From Haladaptatus halobius (GTDB lineage Archaea > Halobacteriota > Halobacteria > Halobacteriales > Haladaptataceae), in contig NZ_CP085336.1 in NCBI RefSeq assembly GCF_020618475.1, positions 868,001-932,000 on the forward strand: 64,000 bases of DNA. Direction: 5' to 3'. Position 1 is the first letter of the stretch. Every line of letters begins with the position of its first letter. Positions 26,350 to 34,962 of this stretch are shown in pieces. A model generated the notes under the pieces. The model made no database searches, had not been told where the DNA came from, and saw only the letters and a list, made by a program, of their open reading frames with translations. The position numbers and the translations under genes were made by a program.

Positions 26350-27061
26350 TCTGCATGGGTGACGCTCGACCGATTCTCGCGGCGCGATTGGGGATTCCTG
26401 CTGCTCCTCGGTCTCCTGCTTTACGCGGTCACGCAGGGGCCTAATTCGTCGGTCTTGAACATCACCAGTCCGCGACGGTTAGCCTCGTGCTGATCTTCAC
26501 CCCAGTCGGTGTCGCGCTGTTCAGCACCCCGTTCCTCGGCGAGCGCCCGTCGCGCCGCCAAGGCCTCGGGTTGGGCGTGCTCCTCGTCGGCGTCGGCGCC
26601 TACTTCTATCCGCTCCGGTTTCCGACCGCGGAACTCGTTGGACTCGGCGTGATGGTGGTTGCACTGGTCGGAAACGCGCTCCCGTCGGTTCTCGGCCGTC
26701 GGTTCAACCGGCTCGCGCGGTTCTCTTCGCTTACGGTCACCACACTCAGTATGGGTTTCGGGTCGCTCGTCCTTCTGGGCGCAGGAGTCGCCGCGCAAGG
26801 CGTTCCGTATCTCACGCCGGAGAACTGGCTCGTCGTCGGCTGGTTAGCCGTCGTGAACACCGCGTTCGCGTTCACGCTCTGGAACCGGACGCTTCAGACG
26901 CTCTCCGCGGTCGAATCGATTGTCATCAACAATACGATGCTGGTGCAGGTCGCGGTGCTCGGCTGGGCGTTTCTCGGCGAGGCGCTCACCGCCTTCACCT
27001 GATCGCCATCGGACTGGTCGGCGTCGGCGCTCTCCTCGTCCAACTCCGCGGTCGAACGTAG
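26350..27061 (+). pseudogene. Remnant of a full-size EamA/DMT transporter (5' deleted, frameshifted)
   Basis: The read starts mid-protein at FSRRDWGFLLLLGLLLYAVTQG. A shift near 26450 moves it into a frame with TVSLVLIFTPVGVALFSTPFLGERP through NTAFAFTLWNRTLQ and LVQVAVLGWAFLGEAL. A second shift near 26995 leads to LIAIGLVGVGALLVQLRGRT and the stop. The first two helices expected in the ~300-residue family are absent. Lies directly after the half-size EamA remnant. Confidence 0.75.
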
Positions 27062-27161
27062 TCAGACGGACACTTCGTCCCCGTGAGACCGATAAACGCC
27101 GCGAGGAGAGCGCCAGACTGCTCGCGTCGCTCGACCGTTTCGGACGCCGGAAACGGTCGTA

Positions 27162-27188
27162 GAACAGCGGAAACGGTGGGGTGTCGAC
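27162..27188 (-). repeat. Solitary ORB-like element
   Basis: On the minus strand it reads ACACCCCACCGTTTCCG followed by CTGTTCT, the same core as the origin ORB at 11656. It lies in the 160-bp gap between the transporter remnant and the F420-type oxidoreductase gene, about 15 kb from the origin. No second copy is seen nearby. Confidence 0.6.
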
Positions 27189-27224
27189 GGAGAATCCGTC
27201 GAGTCCGTGTCGCCCGACGCGGTG

Positions 27225-28229
27225 CTATCGGACGAGCGGGGCGACCTCGTCGCCGAGACGCTCCACGCACACGACCATCGTGTCGGTGCCGATGCCGGGG
27301 TGGTACGTGCGGAAGATGAAGTGGATATCGTCGCCCAGCGCGTCGCGGTACGCTCGGAGTTCCTCGGCGACCTGCTCGGGTGTGCCGAAGATGGCCTGCT
27401 CTTTCAAATCCTCCTTTCGCTCGGCGTCGAGTTCGGCCACCGATTCGCCGGAGAATATCTCGGCGTACCGGCGCTGGATGTAGAAGTAGCCGGGTTTCAT
27501 CGCCTCCCACGCCTCCTCGCGCGAGTCGGCGACGAACCCGTGCTGGAGGACGTACACCTCGAAGTCGCCTTCGAGTCCCTCCTCCTCCCGAACGCGCTCG
27601 ATATCCTCCTTCCGTTTGCGGACGCCTTCGACGGAGAGCGACGAGGGAGCACACCACGCGTCCGAAACGCGGGCCGCCCGCCTGACCGCGGGTTTGACTC
27701 CCCCGCCGAACATGATGGGGACGTTCGATTCGGGTTTCGGCGTCACGCTCGCGTCGGGCGACACGTCGTGAAACTCCGCGTCGTAGTCGAGCGACCCCGG
27801 AGACCACGCCGCCCGCAGGAGATTCGTCGCGTCCATCAACCGTTCGACTCGCTCCTCCCGCGGGACGCCGAACGACTTGAACTCGCGGGGGTTCGATCCG
27901 ATGGCGAGTCCGAGCGTGAGGCGGCCGTCGGCGAGCAGGGAGACCGTCGCGGCGTCCTCCGCGAGGCGAACCGCGTCGTAGAGCGGTGCGAGCGCGATGC
28001 AGGTCCCGAGTTCGACGTTCTCGGTGCGGGTCGCCAGCGCACCCAAGGAGGGCATCGTCGCCGAGAGGTAACCGTCCTCGGCGAAGTGGTGTTCCGACAC
28101 CCACGCGCTGTCGAGACCCGCGGCGTCGATAGCCGAGACGAGTTCCAGCATCTCGTCGTAGATCTCGGTCATCGAACGGTCGTCGTCGGGGCGTCGCTGG
28201 CAGGTGAACAACCCTGTCCCGAGTTTCAT
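27225..28229 (-). CDS. LLM-class (luciferase-like) flavin/F420-dependent oxidoreductase
   Basis: 334 residues, a TIM-barrel of the bacterial luciferase family. SAWVSEHHFAEDGYLSATMPSLGALA and LADGRLTLGLAIGSNPREF are family signatures, as is GTPEQVAEELRAYRD near the end. Members in haloarchaea use FMN or F420 to oxidise or reduce small molecules; the substrate is unknown. A TATA box (28261-28268) lies about 32 nt upstream of the ATG. Confidence 0.88.
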   Translation of the reverse strand: MKLGTGLFTCQRRPDDDRSMTEIYDEMLELVSAIDAAGLDSAWVSEHHFAEDGYLSATMPSLGALATRTENVELGTCIALAPLYDAVRLAEDAATVSLLADGRLTLGLAIGSNPREFKSFGVPREERVERLMDATNLLRAAWSPGSLDYDAEFHDVSPDASVTPKPESNVPIMFGGGVKPAVRRAARVSDAWCAPSSLSVEGVRKRKEDIERVREEEGLEGDFEVYVLQHGFVADSREEAWEAMKPGYFYIQRRYAEIFSGESVAELDAERKEDLKEQAIFGTPEQVAEELRAYRDALGDDIHFIFRTYHPGIGTDTMVVCVERLGDEVAPLVR

Positions 28230-28260
28230 ACCCGGAAATCGAAGGCTGGCGTCTTAATCG

Positions 28261-28268
28261 TTTATAAA
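28261..28268 (-). promoter_or_regulatory. TATA box of the LLM oxidoreductase gene
   Basis: TTTATAAA, about 32 nt before the start codon, pointing to a near-leaderless transcript. Confidence 0.5.
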
Positions 28269-28347
28269 GACCAGTCGGTGGCATTCGTCTCCAACATCCG
28301 ATGATACCCGCACAGGGCTTTTATCGCCTGTTTTTGGCTTTTAAACT

Positions 28348-28476
28348 ATGAATGGACCGCTGACGAGTTCCGGCTCGAAGAAGCCCGAGAGTTCGATCCT
28401 CGATGCGTTTAAACCGGTGATAGTGTTGCTCCTCTTGCTGGCGTTGCTCTTCGCCGCGATGTACTTCGTCGGCTGA
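28348..28476 (+). CDS. 42-residue single-helix membrane miniprotein
   Basis: Begins MNGPLTSSGSKKPESS and continues into one strongly hydrophobic helix (VIVLLLLLALLFAAMYFVG) at the very C-terminus, so it is a tail-anchored miniprotein. A CTTTTAT box at 28317-28323 lies about 28 nt upstream of the ATG, matching a leaderless message. Such mini-membrane proteins are usually missed in annotation; the wobble GC content is consistent with real coding. Function unknown. Confidence 0.55.
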   Translation: MNGPLTSSGSKKPESSILDAFKPVIVLLLLLALLFAAMYFVG

Positions 28477-28558
28477 TCTCGCGTGCGGTCGTCTCGCCCC
28501 TTTTATCTCCCTTCAACCAGCCAGACAATTCTTTACTAGTTACTTTCCGAAAGAATCC

Positions 28559-29485
28559 ATGGCTCACACCAGTAGAATTTCCGAACGTTCGTTCCCCCTT
28601 CCGCCGAGGGTTCGAATCCCGTTCGTGGTGGCGGGGCTCGCGGCGATCGCTTTCGGGTGGCGGTACCTCGACGGCCTGCTCGCGCTCCGGCTCGGGTCGG
28701 GGGCCGCGTCTCGCTCGGCGCGATATTCCTCTTTCTGATCGTCGCCGTCACCACCCTCGTCGGCGTCGCGCTCGTCTCGACCGGGTTGGTGATTCCGGGC
28801 GCGTCCAGAGTTCCGGGCGACCCCGAACTCGGCTTCTCCCGGCGTCAGCGCAGATTCGTCGCCCGTGGTGCCGTACTCTCCGTCGTCGGTCCGTTCGTCG
28901 GAACCGTCGTCAGCGAGCTATTCAGCCCACTGCCGGGCGATTCGGTTCTATCGCCGCTGGTGACGCTCCCGGTGTCGCTCAGCTGGGTGCTCGTCCTGTT
29001 CGGTCTCGTCAGCAATCTCTTCAGGAACTCTATCTCTACCGGTTGGTTCCCCCTACTATCTCCGCATCACTCGCGTCGATTCCCGGCGCGATCGGTCGCA
29101 CCCGCACGGCGAAGGTTCGAACGCTCCTCGTGGTCGGCGGCGCTCCCGTCGTGGCCGCCGGGATGGCGACGGTGTTCGTCGAGTGGCAGCCCCCCGTCGT
29201 CCTCGGCTCGGTCGAGTTCGCGGTCGCGTGTGTCGCGTTCCACCTCGGTCTCGTGCACCCCGACTCGGGGCCGCGGTATTCCGCGGACGACCTGACGTTC
29301 TTCGGCGGTCTCGTCGCCGCCGCGAGTCCCTTCCTGCTCTTCGCTCTGGTGACACTGCTTCCGGCTTCGTCGTTCGTCTTCGCGCGGTCTGATTTCGTCC
29401 TCCCGGCTGGACGTTGGTGCTACTCGGCTCGAACGAGCGATACGGGGAGTTGCTAGCGGTCGTTGATTCGAGTGAAATTCGGTAG
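28559..29485 (+). pseudogene. Multi-pass membrane protein gene with three frameshifts
   Basis: The start MAHTSRISERSF... leads to PFVVAGLAAIAFGWRYLDGLL. Shifts near 28700, 29020-29045 and 29410 then connect SLGAIFLFLIVAVTTLVGV, LPVSLSWVLVLFGLVSNLF, VRTLLVVGGAPVVAAGMATV, AAASPFLLFALVTLLP and finally LVLLGSNERYGELLAV before a TAG. The restored protein would have about 300 residues and at least six helices. The family is not recognised. Each segment has strong haloarchaeal wobble bias only in its own frame. Confidence 0.65.
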
Positions 29486-29953
29486 AGAATAGCGTTTCTC
29501 GTTCGGACTCCATTCGACAATGACAGCGGGATGACTGTATCACGGAAAGTCTTCCTGCTTGCTGATTCTCCGAACAGAAAGTTAGAGTCTCAGAAAGCCC
29601 TCGCGTGCTACCATCGCGCGCCCCCTGCTGCGCGCCTCGGCACTCCTTTCAATCGTGCCTGTGGGGTTTGCGGGGTCGTGTTTCGTCTCCCCGCTCACGG
29701 TTTCACCATTCGAAATCGAGGCGCTCCGCGCCTCGTACCCCTCGCCCTTTCACTCCGCCGGGGAGAGGCAAGGACGGGCTGGCGGTTTTCGTGCTTGACA
29801 AGCGGGAACTCTCGGCGGCTGGTCGGCTTCTGTCGCAGTGGCGCGCGGGTTGCAAACGACTGGGAACTTTCGGGATAATACACCGCGTAACTTACTCATC
29901 AGCAGAGATAGTGAAACGAACAAGAAGAAAAACAGTCGGTCAAATCCGTCGTT
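29486..29953. other. Gene-poor stretch with repeat-like sequence
   Basis: Open frames here are rich in Arg/Pro/Ser and look like shadows. From about 29585 the sequence begins CTCAGAAAGCCCTCGCG and is full of short GC-rich inverted units, similar in style to the element near 41.04 kb. I see no gene. Confidence 0.3.
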
Positions 29954-30706
29954 TCAGTTCCGTATCTCGTCCTTCTGCACGGTCTCTTCACCGATGAATC
30001 GCGGGCGCTCCTCGATGGCGAGGAAGTTGTCCACGTCCTCGCGGGCCTCCTTGGCTTTCCCCTTGGCGGGGTCGTAATCCCGCGATCCCTCGCTCCCGAG
30101 CGCGTCGTGCAGGGCGTTGAGGTCGTCGAAGTAAAGCTCGGCGATACCGTCGAACTCCGCGTTCTCGGGGTCGGTCGGGAGGATGGTGTCGTACTTCACG
30201 ACGCCCTCGATTTCGCGGGCGATGGGCGTGTGATTTTTCTGCCAGTGGTCGACGAACTCATCGTGGCTCATCCCCTCCTTGCGGACGAGAAACGCGCTGT
30301 GTTTGTACAGACCGTCCGTCTCGCCGCCCACCTCGTCCTTCTGCGTGACGACCTCGCCGATGAACCGCGGGCGCTCCTCGATGGCGAGGAAGTTGTCCAC
30401 GTCCTCGCGAGCCTCCTTCGCCTTCCCCTTGGCGGGGTCGTAATCCCGCGATCCCTCGCTCCCGAGCGCGTCGTGCAGGGCGTCGAGGTCGTCGAAGTAA
30501 AGCTCGGCGATACCGTCGAACTCGGCCGCCTCGGGATTCACCGGGAGCACCGTGGCGTACTTCACGACGCCCTCGATCTCGCGGGCGATTTCGGTGTGAT
30601 TGATCTGCCAGTAATCGACGAACTCGCCGTGACTCATCCCCTCTTTGCGCACCAGTAATGCGACGTGTTTGTACATTTCATCCGAGGGCAGGGTTCGCGG
30701 TGCCAT
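29954..30706 (-). CDS. EthD-domain protein with tandemly duplicated domain
   Basis: About 250 residues consisting of two EthD (ferredoxin-like, alpha/beta barrel) domains. Each contains KEGMSHGEFVDYWQINHT or its near-copy and ends with FDGIAELYFDD, LHDALGSEGSRDYDPAKGKA and FLAIEERPRFIGE. EthD proteins act in small-molecule turnover or as stress proteins; a two-domain fusion resembles a pseudo-dimer. The two halves are almost identical even at DNA level (see the repeat). I chose MAPRTLP; the internal ATG of MYKHV would give the same domains. Confidence 0.8.
   Translation of the reverse strand: MAPRTLPSDEMYKHVALLVRKEGMSHGEFVDYWQINHTEIAREIEGVVKYATVLPVNPEAAEFDGIAELYFDDLDALHDALGSEGSRDYDPAKGKAKEAREDVDNFLAIEERPRFIGEVVTQKDEVGGETDGLYKHSAFLVRKEGMSHDEFVDHWQKNHTPIAREIEGVVKYDTILPTDPENAEFDGIAELYFDDLNALHDALGSEGSRDYDPAKGKAKEAREDVDNFLAIEERPRFIGEETVQKDEIRN
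29990..30640 (-). repeat. Internal tandem duplication (363-bp period) in the EthD gene
   Basis: The stretch from about 29993 to 30190 recurs from about 30356 to 30553 with only a few silent or single-base differences; GGCGGGGTCGTAATCCCGCG, for example, appears at both offsets, 363 bp apart. The remaining part of each unit is more diverged. The near-identity implies recent duplication or ongoing gene conversion. Confidence 0.8.
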
Positions 30707-30930
30707 AAAGCACCCGAAGAGCGTCGAATCGACACCCGTCGCCAGAAGTCGGTCGCCGTCGGCGATTCGCCGGGGATGTTCATCATCCCGAGGGACTATC
30801 AAACGCGAGAGCATTTCCCCCGGTGATACGAGTCACGGTAACGCTATCGCGGACGGGAAAACCGGTCGCGTCTACGGAAATCTCCGACACGTTCTCGACA
30901 ATTCCGTTCCGTCGAAGAAATTCAGTCAAT

Positions 30931-30939
30931 AATATACAA
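30931..30939 (+). promoter_or_regulatory. TATA-like element of the Liv-type operon
   Basis: AATATACAA in an AT-rich stretch 34-42 nt before the ATG of the binding-protein gene. Confidence 0.35.
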
Positions 30940-30972
30940 TCATTTATTAGTCACGCCTTGTTCCTTGTTGGC

Positions 30973-32229
30973 ATGGCAGACGATAATCCGAAGCAGGCAA
31001 ACAGATTCGGAACGACTCGGCGCGCCGTACTTGGCGCGGTGGGGGCGGGCGGGTTGGCAGGCGTGGCGGGGTGTCTCGGGAACATCGGTGGCGGCGGTGG
31101 GGGAGGAAGCGTCGATACGGTCAAATACGGTGTTCTCAATCCGATGACCGGACCGTACGCGGGACTCGCGGCGGAGCAACGGAAAGGAGTGAAACTGGCG
31201 ATACAGACGATAAACGACAGCGACGAGTACGAGTTCACCATCGACGCGAAGTACGGCGACACGCAGGCCGACACCGAAACCGGCCAGCAGGAGGCACAGC
31301 GGTTGGTCGAACAGCACGGCGCGTCGTTCCTGATGGGTGCGATCTCCAGTTCAGTCGCGCTCGGTCTCAACGAGTTCGCGTCGGAAGAGAGCGTAATCTA
31401 CTCCCCCGGTGCGGCGGCCATCCCCATCACCGGGAAGAACTGCAACAAGTACGTCTTCCGCTGCGAGACGAACACCGCACAGATCGCGGAAGCCTGCTCC
31501 GAGTGGACGCTGAACAACCTCGGGAGCAGGGTGTGGTTCCACATCGCGGACTACGCGTACGGCCAGTCGGTGCTCCGCGAGTGGCGCTCGCGGATGAAGA
31601 AGTCGAGCGCGGACTTCACGGAGGTCGGCGTCTCTCGGGCGGAGTTCGGCGCGAAGAACTTCGACTCCTTCATCAGCCAGATAAAGAACTCTGACGCCGA
31701 CGTGGTCGTCGTCGGCTCGACCGGCGGCGACCTTATCAACTTCGCAAAACAGGCGAAATCGCAGGGGTTGGTCGGCCAGAAGAAGGTGATGACGACGACG
31801 GGAACGTTCCAGGTCGTTCGGGGCGCGCTCGGCGAGGCCGCCGACGGACTCTACAGCGGGACGCGATACGTGCCGAAGATAGACGTCGGCGACAACCAGC
31901 AGTTCGTGAAGGCCTACGAGAAGGCGAACGGAACCGAACCGGATAACTTCGCGCGCGTCGCCTACGACTCCATCCGGATGGTCGCAAACGGAATCAAGGA
32001 GGCCGGAAGCGCCGACCCGGACGAGGTCGCCGACACGCTGGCAGGACTGGAGATGGACACCCTCTTCGGGAAGAACTCGTTCCGCGAGTGCGACCATCAG
32101 GCGAAAAATCCCGTCTGGGTCGGACGGAACGTCTTCAAGGGCGGCAAGATGGTCGACGTGAAACTCATCAACAAGGTCGAGGGAGACCAAGCCATCCCGC
32201 CGTGTGACCAGACCGGCTGTCAGCTCTGA
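30973..32229 (+). CDS. Substrate-binding Tat lipoprotein of a branched-chain amino acid/urea-type ABC transporter
   Basis: 418 residues. Twin-arginine signal TTRRAVLGAVGAGGLAGVAGC, with the lipobox Cys near residue 36, a Gly-rich linker, and then a type I periplasmic-binding fold with VKYGVLNPMTGPYAGLAAEQRKG at its start. It belongs to the LivJ/UrtA group; ligand specificity (amino acid, urea, amide) cannot be read directly. First gene of a four-gene operon, one base before the permease ATG. I used the ATG that gives the Tat signal, 50 codons into the open frame. Confidence 0.88.
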   Translation: MADDNPKQANRFGTTRRAVLGAVGAGGLAGVAGCLGNIGGGGGGGSVDTVKYGVLNPMTGPYAGLAAEQRKGVKLAIQTINDSDEYEFTIDAKYGDTQADTETGQQEAQRLVEQHGASFLMGAISSSVALGLNEFASEESVIYSPGAAAIPITGKNCNKYVFRCETNTAQIAEACSEWTLNNLGSRVWFHIADYAYGQSVLREWRSRMKKSSADFTEVGVSRAEFGAKNFDSFISQIKNSDADVVVVGSTGGDLINFAKQAKSQGLVGQKKVMTTTGTFQVVRGALGEAADGLYSGTRYVPKIDVGDNQQFVKAYEKANGTEPDNFARVAYDSIRMVANGIKEAGSADPDEVADTLAGLEMDTLFGKNSFRECDHQAKNPVWVGRNVFKGGKMVDVKLINKVEGDQAIPPCDQTGCQL

Positions 32230-32230
32230 T

Positions 32231-34204
32231 ATGGCAGGAGCGTTCATCGAACAACTCCTGAACGGGCTGACCATCGGGGCGGTGTACGTCCTGCTCGCGG
32301 CGGGACTGTCCATCATCTTCGGCGTCATGGACGTCATCAACTTCGCGCACGGGGAGTTCTTCGCCCTCGGCGCGTACCTCGCGTTCGCCATTGTCGCCGT
32401 CGGAACCGGCGGGGGCGCTTTCTGGATCGCGCTCGTCGTCGCTCCCCTGCTCGTCGCGGTCGTCGGGGCGGTCGTCGAACGAGCGACGATTCGACCGCTG
32501 TACGGGCGAAATCCGCTGTACCACATCCTGCTCACGTTCGGGCTGGTGCTCATCTTCAAGGACGCCATCGCGTTCGTCTGGGGCGACAACCCCAAACCGT
32601 TCGCCCAACCGCCCTCGCTCCGCGGGCCGGTCGACCTGCTCGGGTTCAACTACTCGAAGTACAGCTTCTTCGTCATCGCCGTCGGCGCGGTGACGGCGGT
32701 CGGCACGTGGCTCCTCCTGAATCGAACCCGATTCGGTCTCGTCGTGCGCGCGGGCGCGCAAGACCGCGAGATGGTGCGCCACCTCGGCATCGACATCGAC
32801 CGCTACTACACGCTCGTCTTCGCGTTCGGCTCGTTCCTCGCCGCGCTCGGCGGTATCGTGCTCGGGGCGAAACAGGGCGTCAGCACGGGGATGGGCAACT
32901 CCGTCATCATCCCCGCGTTCGTCATCGTCGTGCTCGGCGGCCTCGGCAGTTTCCGCGGCGCGGTGCTGGGCGGGTTCTCCGTCGGCATCATCGAGACGTT
33001 CTTCCGGAGTCCGCCGTTCGGGCTGGACGCCGTCCTCCCGAACATCGGAGGGGTGGTCGTCTTCCTGCTGATGATCGGCGTCCTGCTCGTCCGCCCGCAG
33101 GGGCTGTTCGGCAACCCCGAGTGGGAGTCCTCGGACGGCGGCGGCGAACTGCTGACTGGCGGTGGCGGCGGCGTACTGGACGACAGTACGCGCTTCAGAC
33201 TCGGCGCGGCCGTCGTCGGTCTGCTCTTCCTCGCACCGCTCGGAATCGGCGTGCTATACACGTCGTACGAGGTGAACTCGCTCCTACTGACCGCGCTGGT
33301 CTGGGCGCTGTTCGCGCTCAGCCTCGACTTCGTGATGGGGTACGCCGGACTCGTCTCGCTCGGCCACGTCCTCTTCTTCGGACTGGGAGCCTACGGCACC
33401 GTCCTCACCGTAGAGCATGCGACCCCCTCGGTGTTCGTCGCGCTCGGCGTCGGCATCCTCGTCGCGGCGCTCGTCGCGTGGGGCGTCGGCCACCTCTCCA
33501 TCCGGGTGTCGGGCGTCTACTTCTCGATGATAACCCTCGGTTTCGCGGAGTTGTTCTTCCAACTCGCACAGCAGGTCGAGTTCACGGGCGGAAGCGACGG
33601 TCTGTTCGGCTTCGACCCAGTGTACGGGCTGATGGGCGGCCCGGAAGTCGGGAACGTCGCCCTGCTCGGCGATATCGAACTGTTCTACTACTTCGTGCTC
33701 GCCCTCGTCGTCGGGTCGTACCTGCTCGCCCGACGGATGATGAACGCCCCCTTCGGGAGCGTCCTTCAGGGTATCCGAGAGAGCGAAGAGAGAGCTTCGT
33801 TCGTCGGCTACGACGTGCCCGCTTACAAGCGACGGGCGTTCGTGGTCAGCGGCGCATTGGCCGGTCTCGCGGGCGGTCTCTCGGCGATTCACACCGGCGG
33901 GGTCGCACCCTCGTTCCTCGCGTGGATAAAGTCCGGCGAGGTCATCGTGATGACCATCCTCGGCGGAATGGGGACGCTGTACGGGCCGATGATCGGTGCA
34001 GGCGTGTACGTGGGCTTAGGAGAGATTCTTAGCTCGTTCACGGAGCAGTGGCAGGGCATCCTCGGCCTCGTCTTCGTCGTCTTCGTCATCTTCGTGCCGC
34101 GCGGCCTCGTCTCGCTTCCGGGGATGTTCGCCCGGCCCACCGACCGAGAGACCGGCGGCGGCCCCGAACCCGTCGCGGAAACCGAGTCGGAGGTGAGCAA
34201 CTGA
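32231..34204 (+). CDS. Fused LivH-LivM type permease
   Basis: 657 residues in one chain. Residues ~1-290 are a LivH-like permease (AGLSIIFGVMDVINFAHGEF, ending in IGVLLVRPQGLFG), followed by a Gly-rich linker. Then comes a LivM-like permease (from ~330; LDFVMGYAGLVSLGHVLFFGLGAYG and SAIHTGGVAPSFLAW). In most genomes these are two genes. It should form the membrane channel of the transporter. The stop overlaps the ATPase ATG by one base, so the operon is tightly coupled. Confidence 0.9.
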   Translation: MAGAFIEQLLNGLTIGAVYVLLAAGLSIIFGVMDVINFAHGEFFALGAYLAFAIVAVGTGGGAFWIALVVAPLLVAVVGAVVERATIRPLYGRNPLYHILLTFGLVLIFKDAIAFVWGDNPKPFAQPPSLRGPVDLLGFNYSKYSFFVIAVGAVTAVGTWLLLNRTRFGLVVRAGAQDREMVRHLGIDIDRYYTLVFAFGSFLAALGGIVLGAKQGVSTGMGNSVIIPAFVIVVLGGLGSFRGAVLGGFSVGIIETFFRSPPFGLDAVLPNIGGVVVFLLMIGVLLVRPQGLFGNPEWESSDGGGELLTGGGGGVLDDSTRFRLGAAVVGLLFLAPLGIGVLYTSYEVNSLLLTALVWALFALSLDFVMGYAGLVSLGHVLFFGLGAYGTVLTVEHATPSVFVALGVGILVAALVAWGVGHLSIRVSGVYFSMITLGFAELFFQLAQQVEFTGGSDGLFGFDPVYGLMGGPEVGNVALLGDIELFYYFVLALVVGSYLLARRMMNAPFGSVLQGIRESEERASFVGYDVPAYKRRAFVVSGALAGLAGGLSAIHTGGVAPSFLAWIKSGEVIVMTILGGMGTLYGPMIGAGVYVGLGEILSSFTEQWQGILGLVFVVFVIFVPRGLVSLPGMFARPTDRETGGGPEPVAETESEVSN

Positions 34205-34962
34205 TGGCGATGCTAGAAACCGAAAGCATCACGCGACAGTTCGGCGAACTCGTCGCGGTGGACGGGGTGAATCTCTCCGTCGAGGCGGGCGAGTTCCGGA
34301 GCGTCATCGGCCCGAATGGAGCCGGGAAGACGACGCTGTTCAACCTGATTTCGGGCGCGCTATCGCCCACGTCGGGCCGCGTTGTCTTCGCGGACGAGGA
34401 CGTGACGAAGCTTCCCCCTCACGAGCGCGTGCGGCGCGGCATCGGGCGGTCGTTCCAGATCACGACCGTCTTCGGCGGCCTCAGCGTCCGGGAGAACATC
34501 CTCCTCGCGGCCCAATCCGTGAACGAGGGGTCGAGTTCGTTCGGCGAGCGACTGTTCCGACCGGCGGACAGTTTCGAACCGGTCAACGAACGGGTCGAGG
34601 ACGTGCTCTCCCGCGTCGGCCTCGCGGGGCGCGCGGACGAGCGCGCGGCGGCGCTGGCCTACGGCGATCGGCGACGGCTGGAGATCGGACTGGTGCTGGC
34701 GACCGACCCGCAGGTCGTTCTGCTGGACGAGCCGACGGCCGGGATGAGCGTGGAAGAGACGCGAGCGACGATGGAACTCATCGACGACGTGCTCGCGGAG
34801 CGGACGCTGCTGCTCATCGAACACGACATCGACCTCGTGATGAACATCTCCGACCGCATCACGGTGCTCAATCGCGGGCAGGAGCTTGCGACCGGAACGC
34901 CGGAGGCGGTGGCGGCGGACGACGACGTGCAGGCGGCGTACCTCGGAGGTGTTCGGGCGTGA
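34204..34962 (+). CDS. livG: Branched-chain amino acid-type ABC transporter ATPase (LivG)
   Basis: 252 residues. Walker A GPNGAGKTT, Walker B VVLLDEPTAGM and the LivG-type insertion (RRGIGRSFQITTVF). The ABC signature, normally LSGGQ, reads ALAYGDRRRLEIG as is common in LivG proteins. It hydrolyses ATP to drive the permease. Overlaps the fused permease by one base and the second ATPase by a few bases. Confidence 0.9.
   Translation: MAMLETESITRQFGELVAVDGVNLSVEAGEFRSVIGPNGAGKTTLFNLISGALSPTSGRVVFADEDVTKLPPHERVRRGIGRSFQITTVFGGLSVRENILLAAQSVNEGSSSFGERLFRPADSFEPVNERVEDVLSRVGLAGRADERAAALAYGDRRRLEIGLVLATDPQVVLLDEPTAGMSVEETRATMELIDDVLAERTLLLIEHDIDLVMNISDRITVLNRGQELATGTPEAVAADDDVQAAYLGGVRA

Noticed and set aside
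28600..28640. tRNA T-arm-like GGGTTCGAATCCC
   Set aside because: The five-base stem does not pair beyond three bases, no acceptor or anticodon arms fit around it, and it lies inside the readable start of a membrane-protein remnant.
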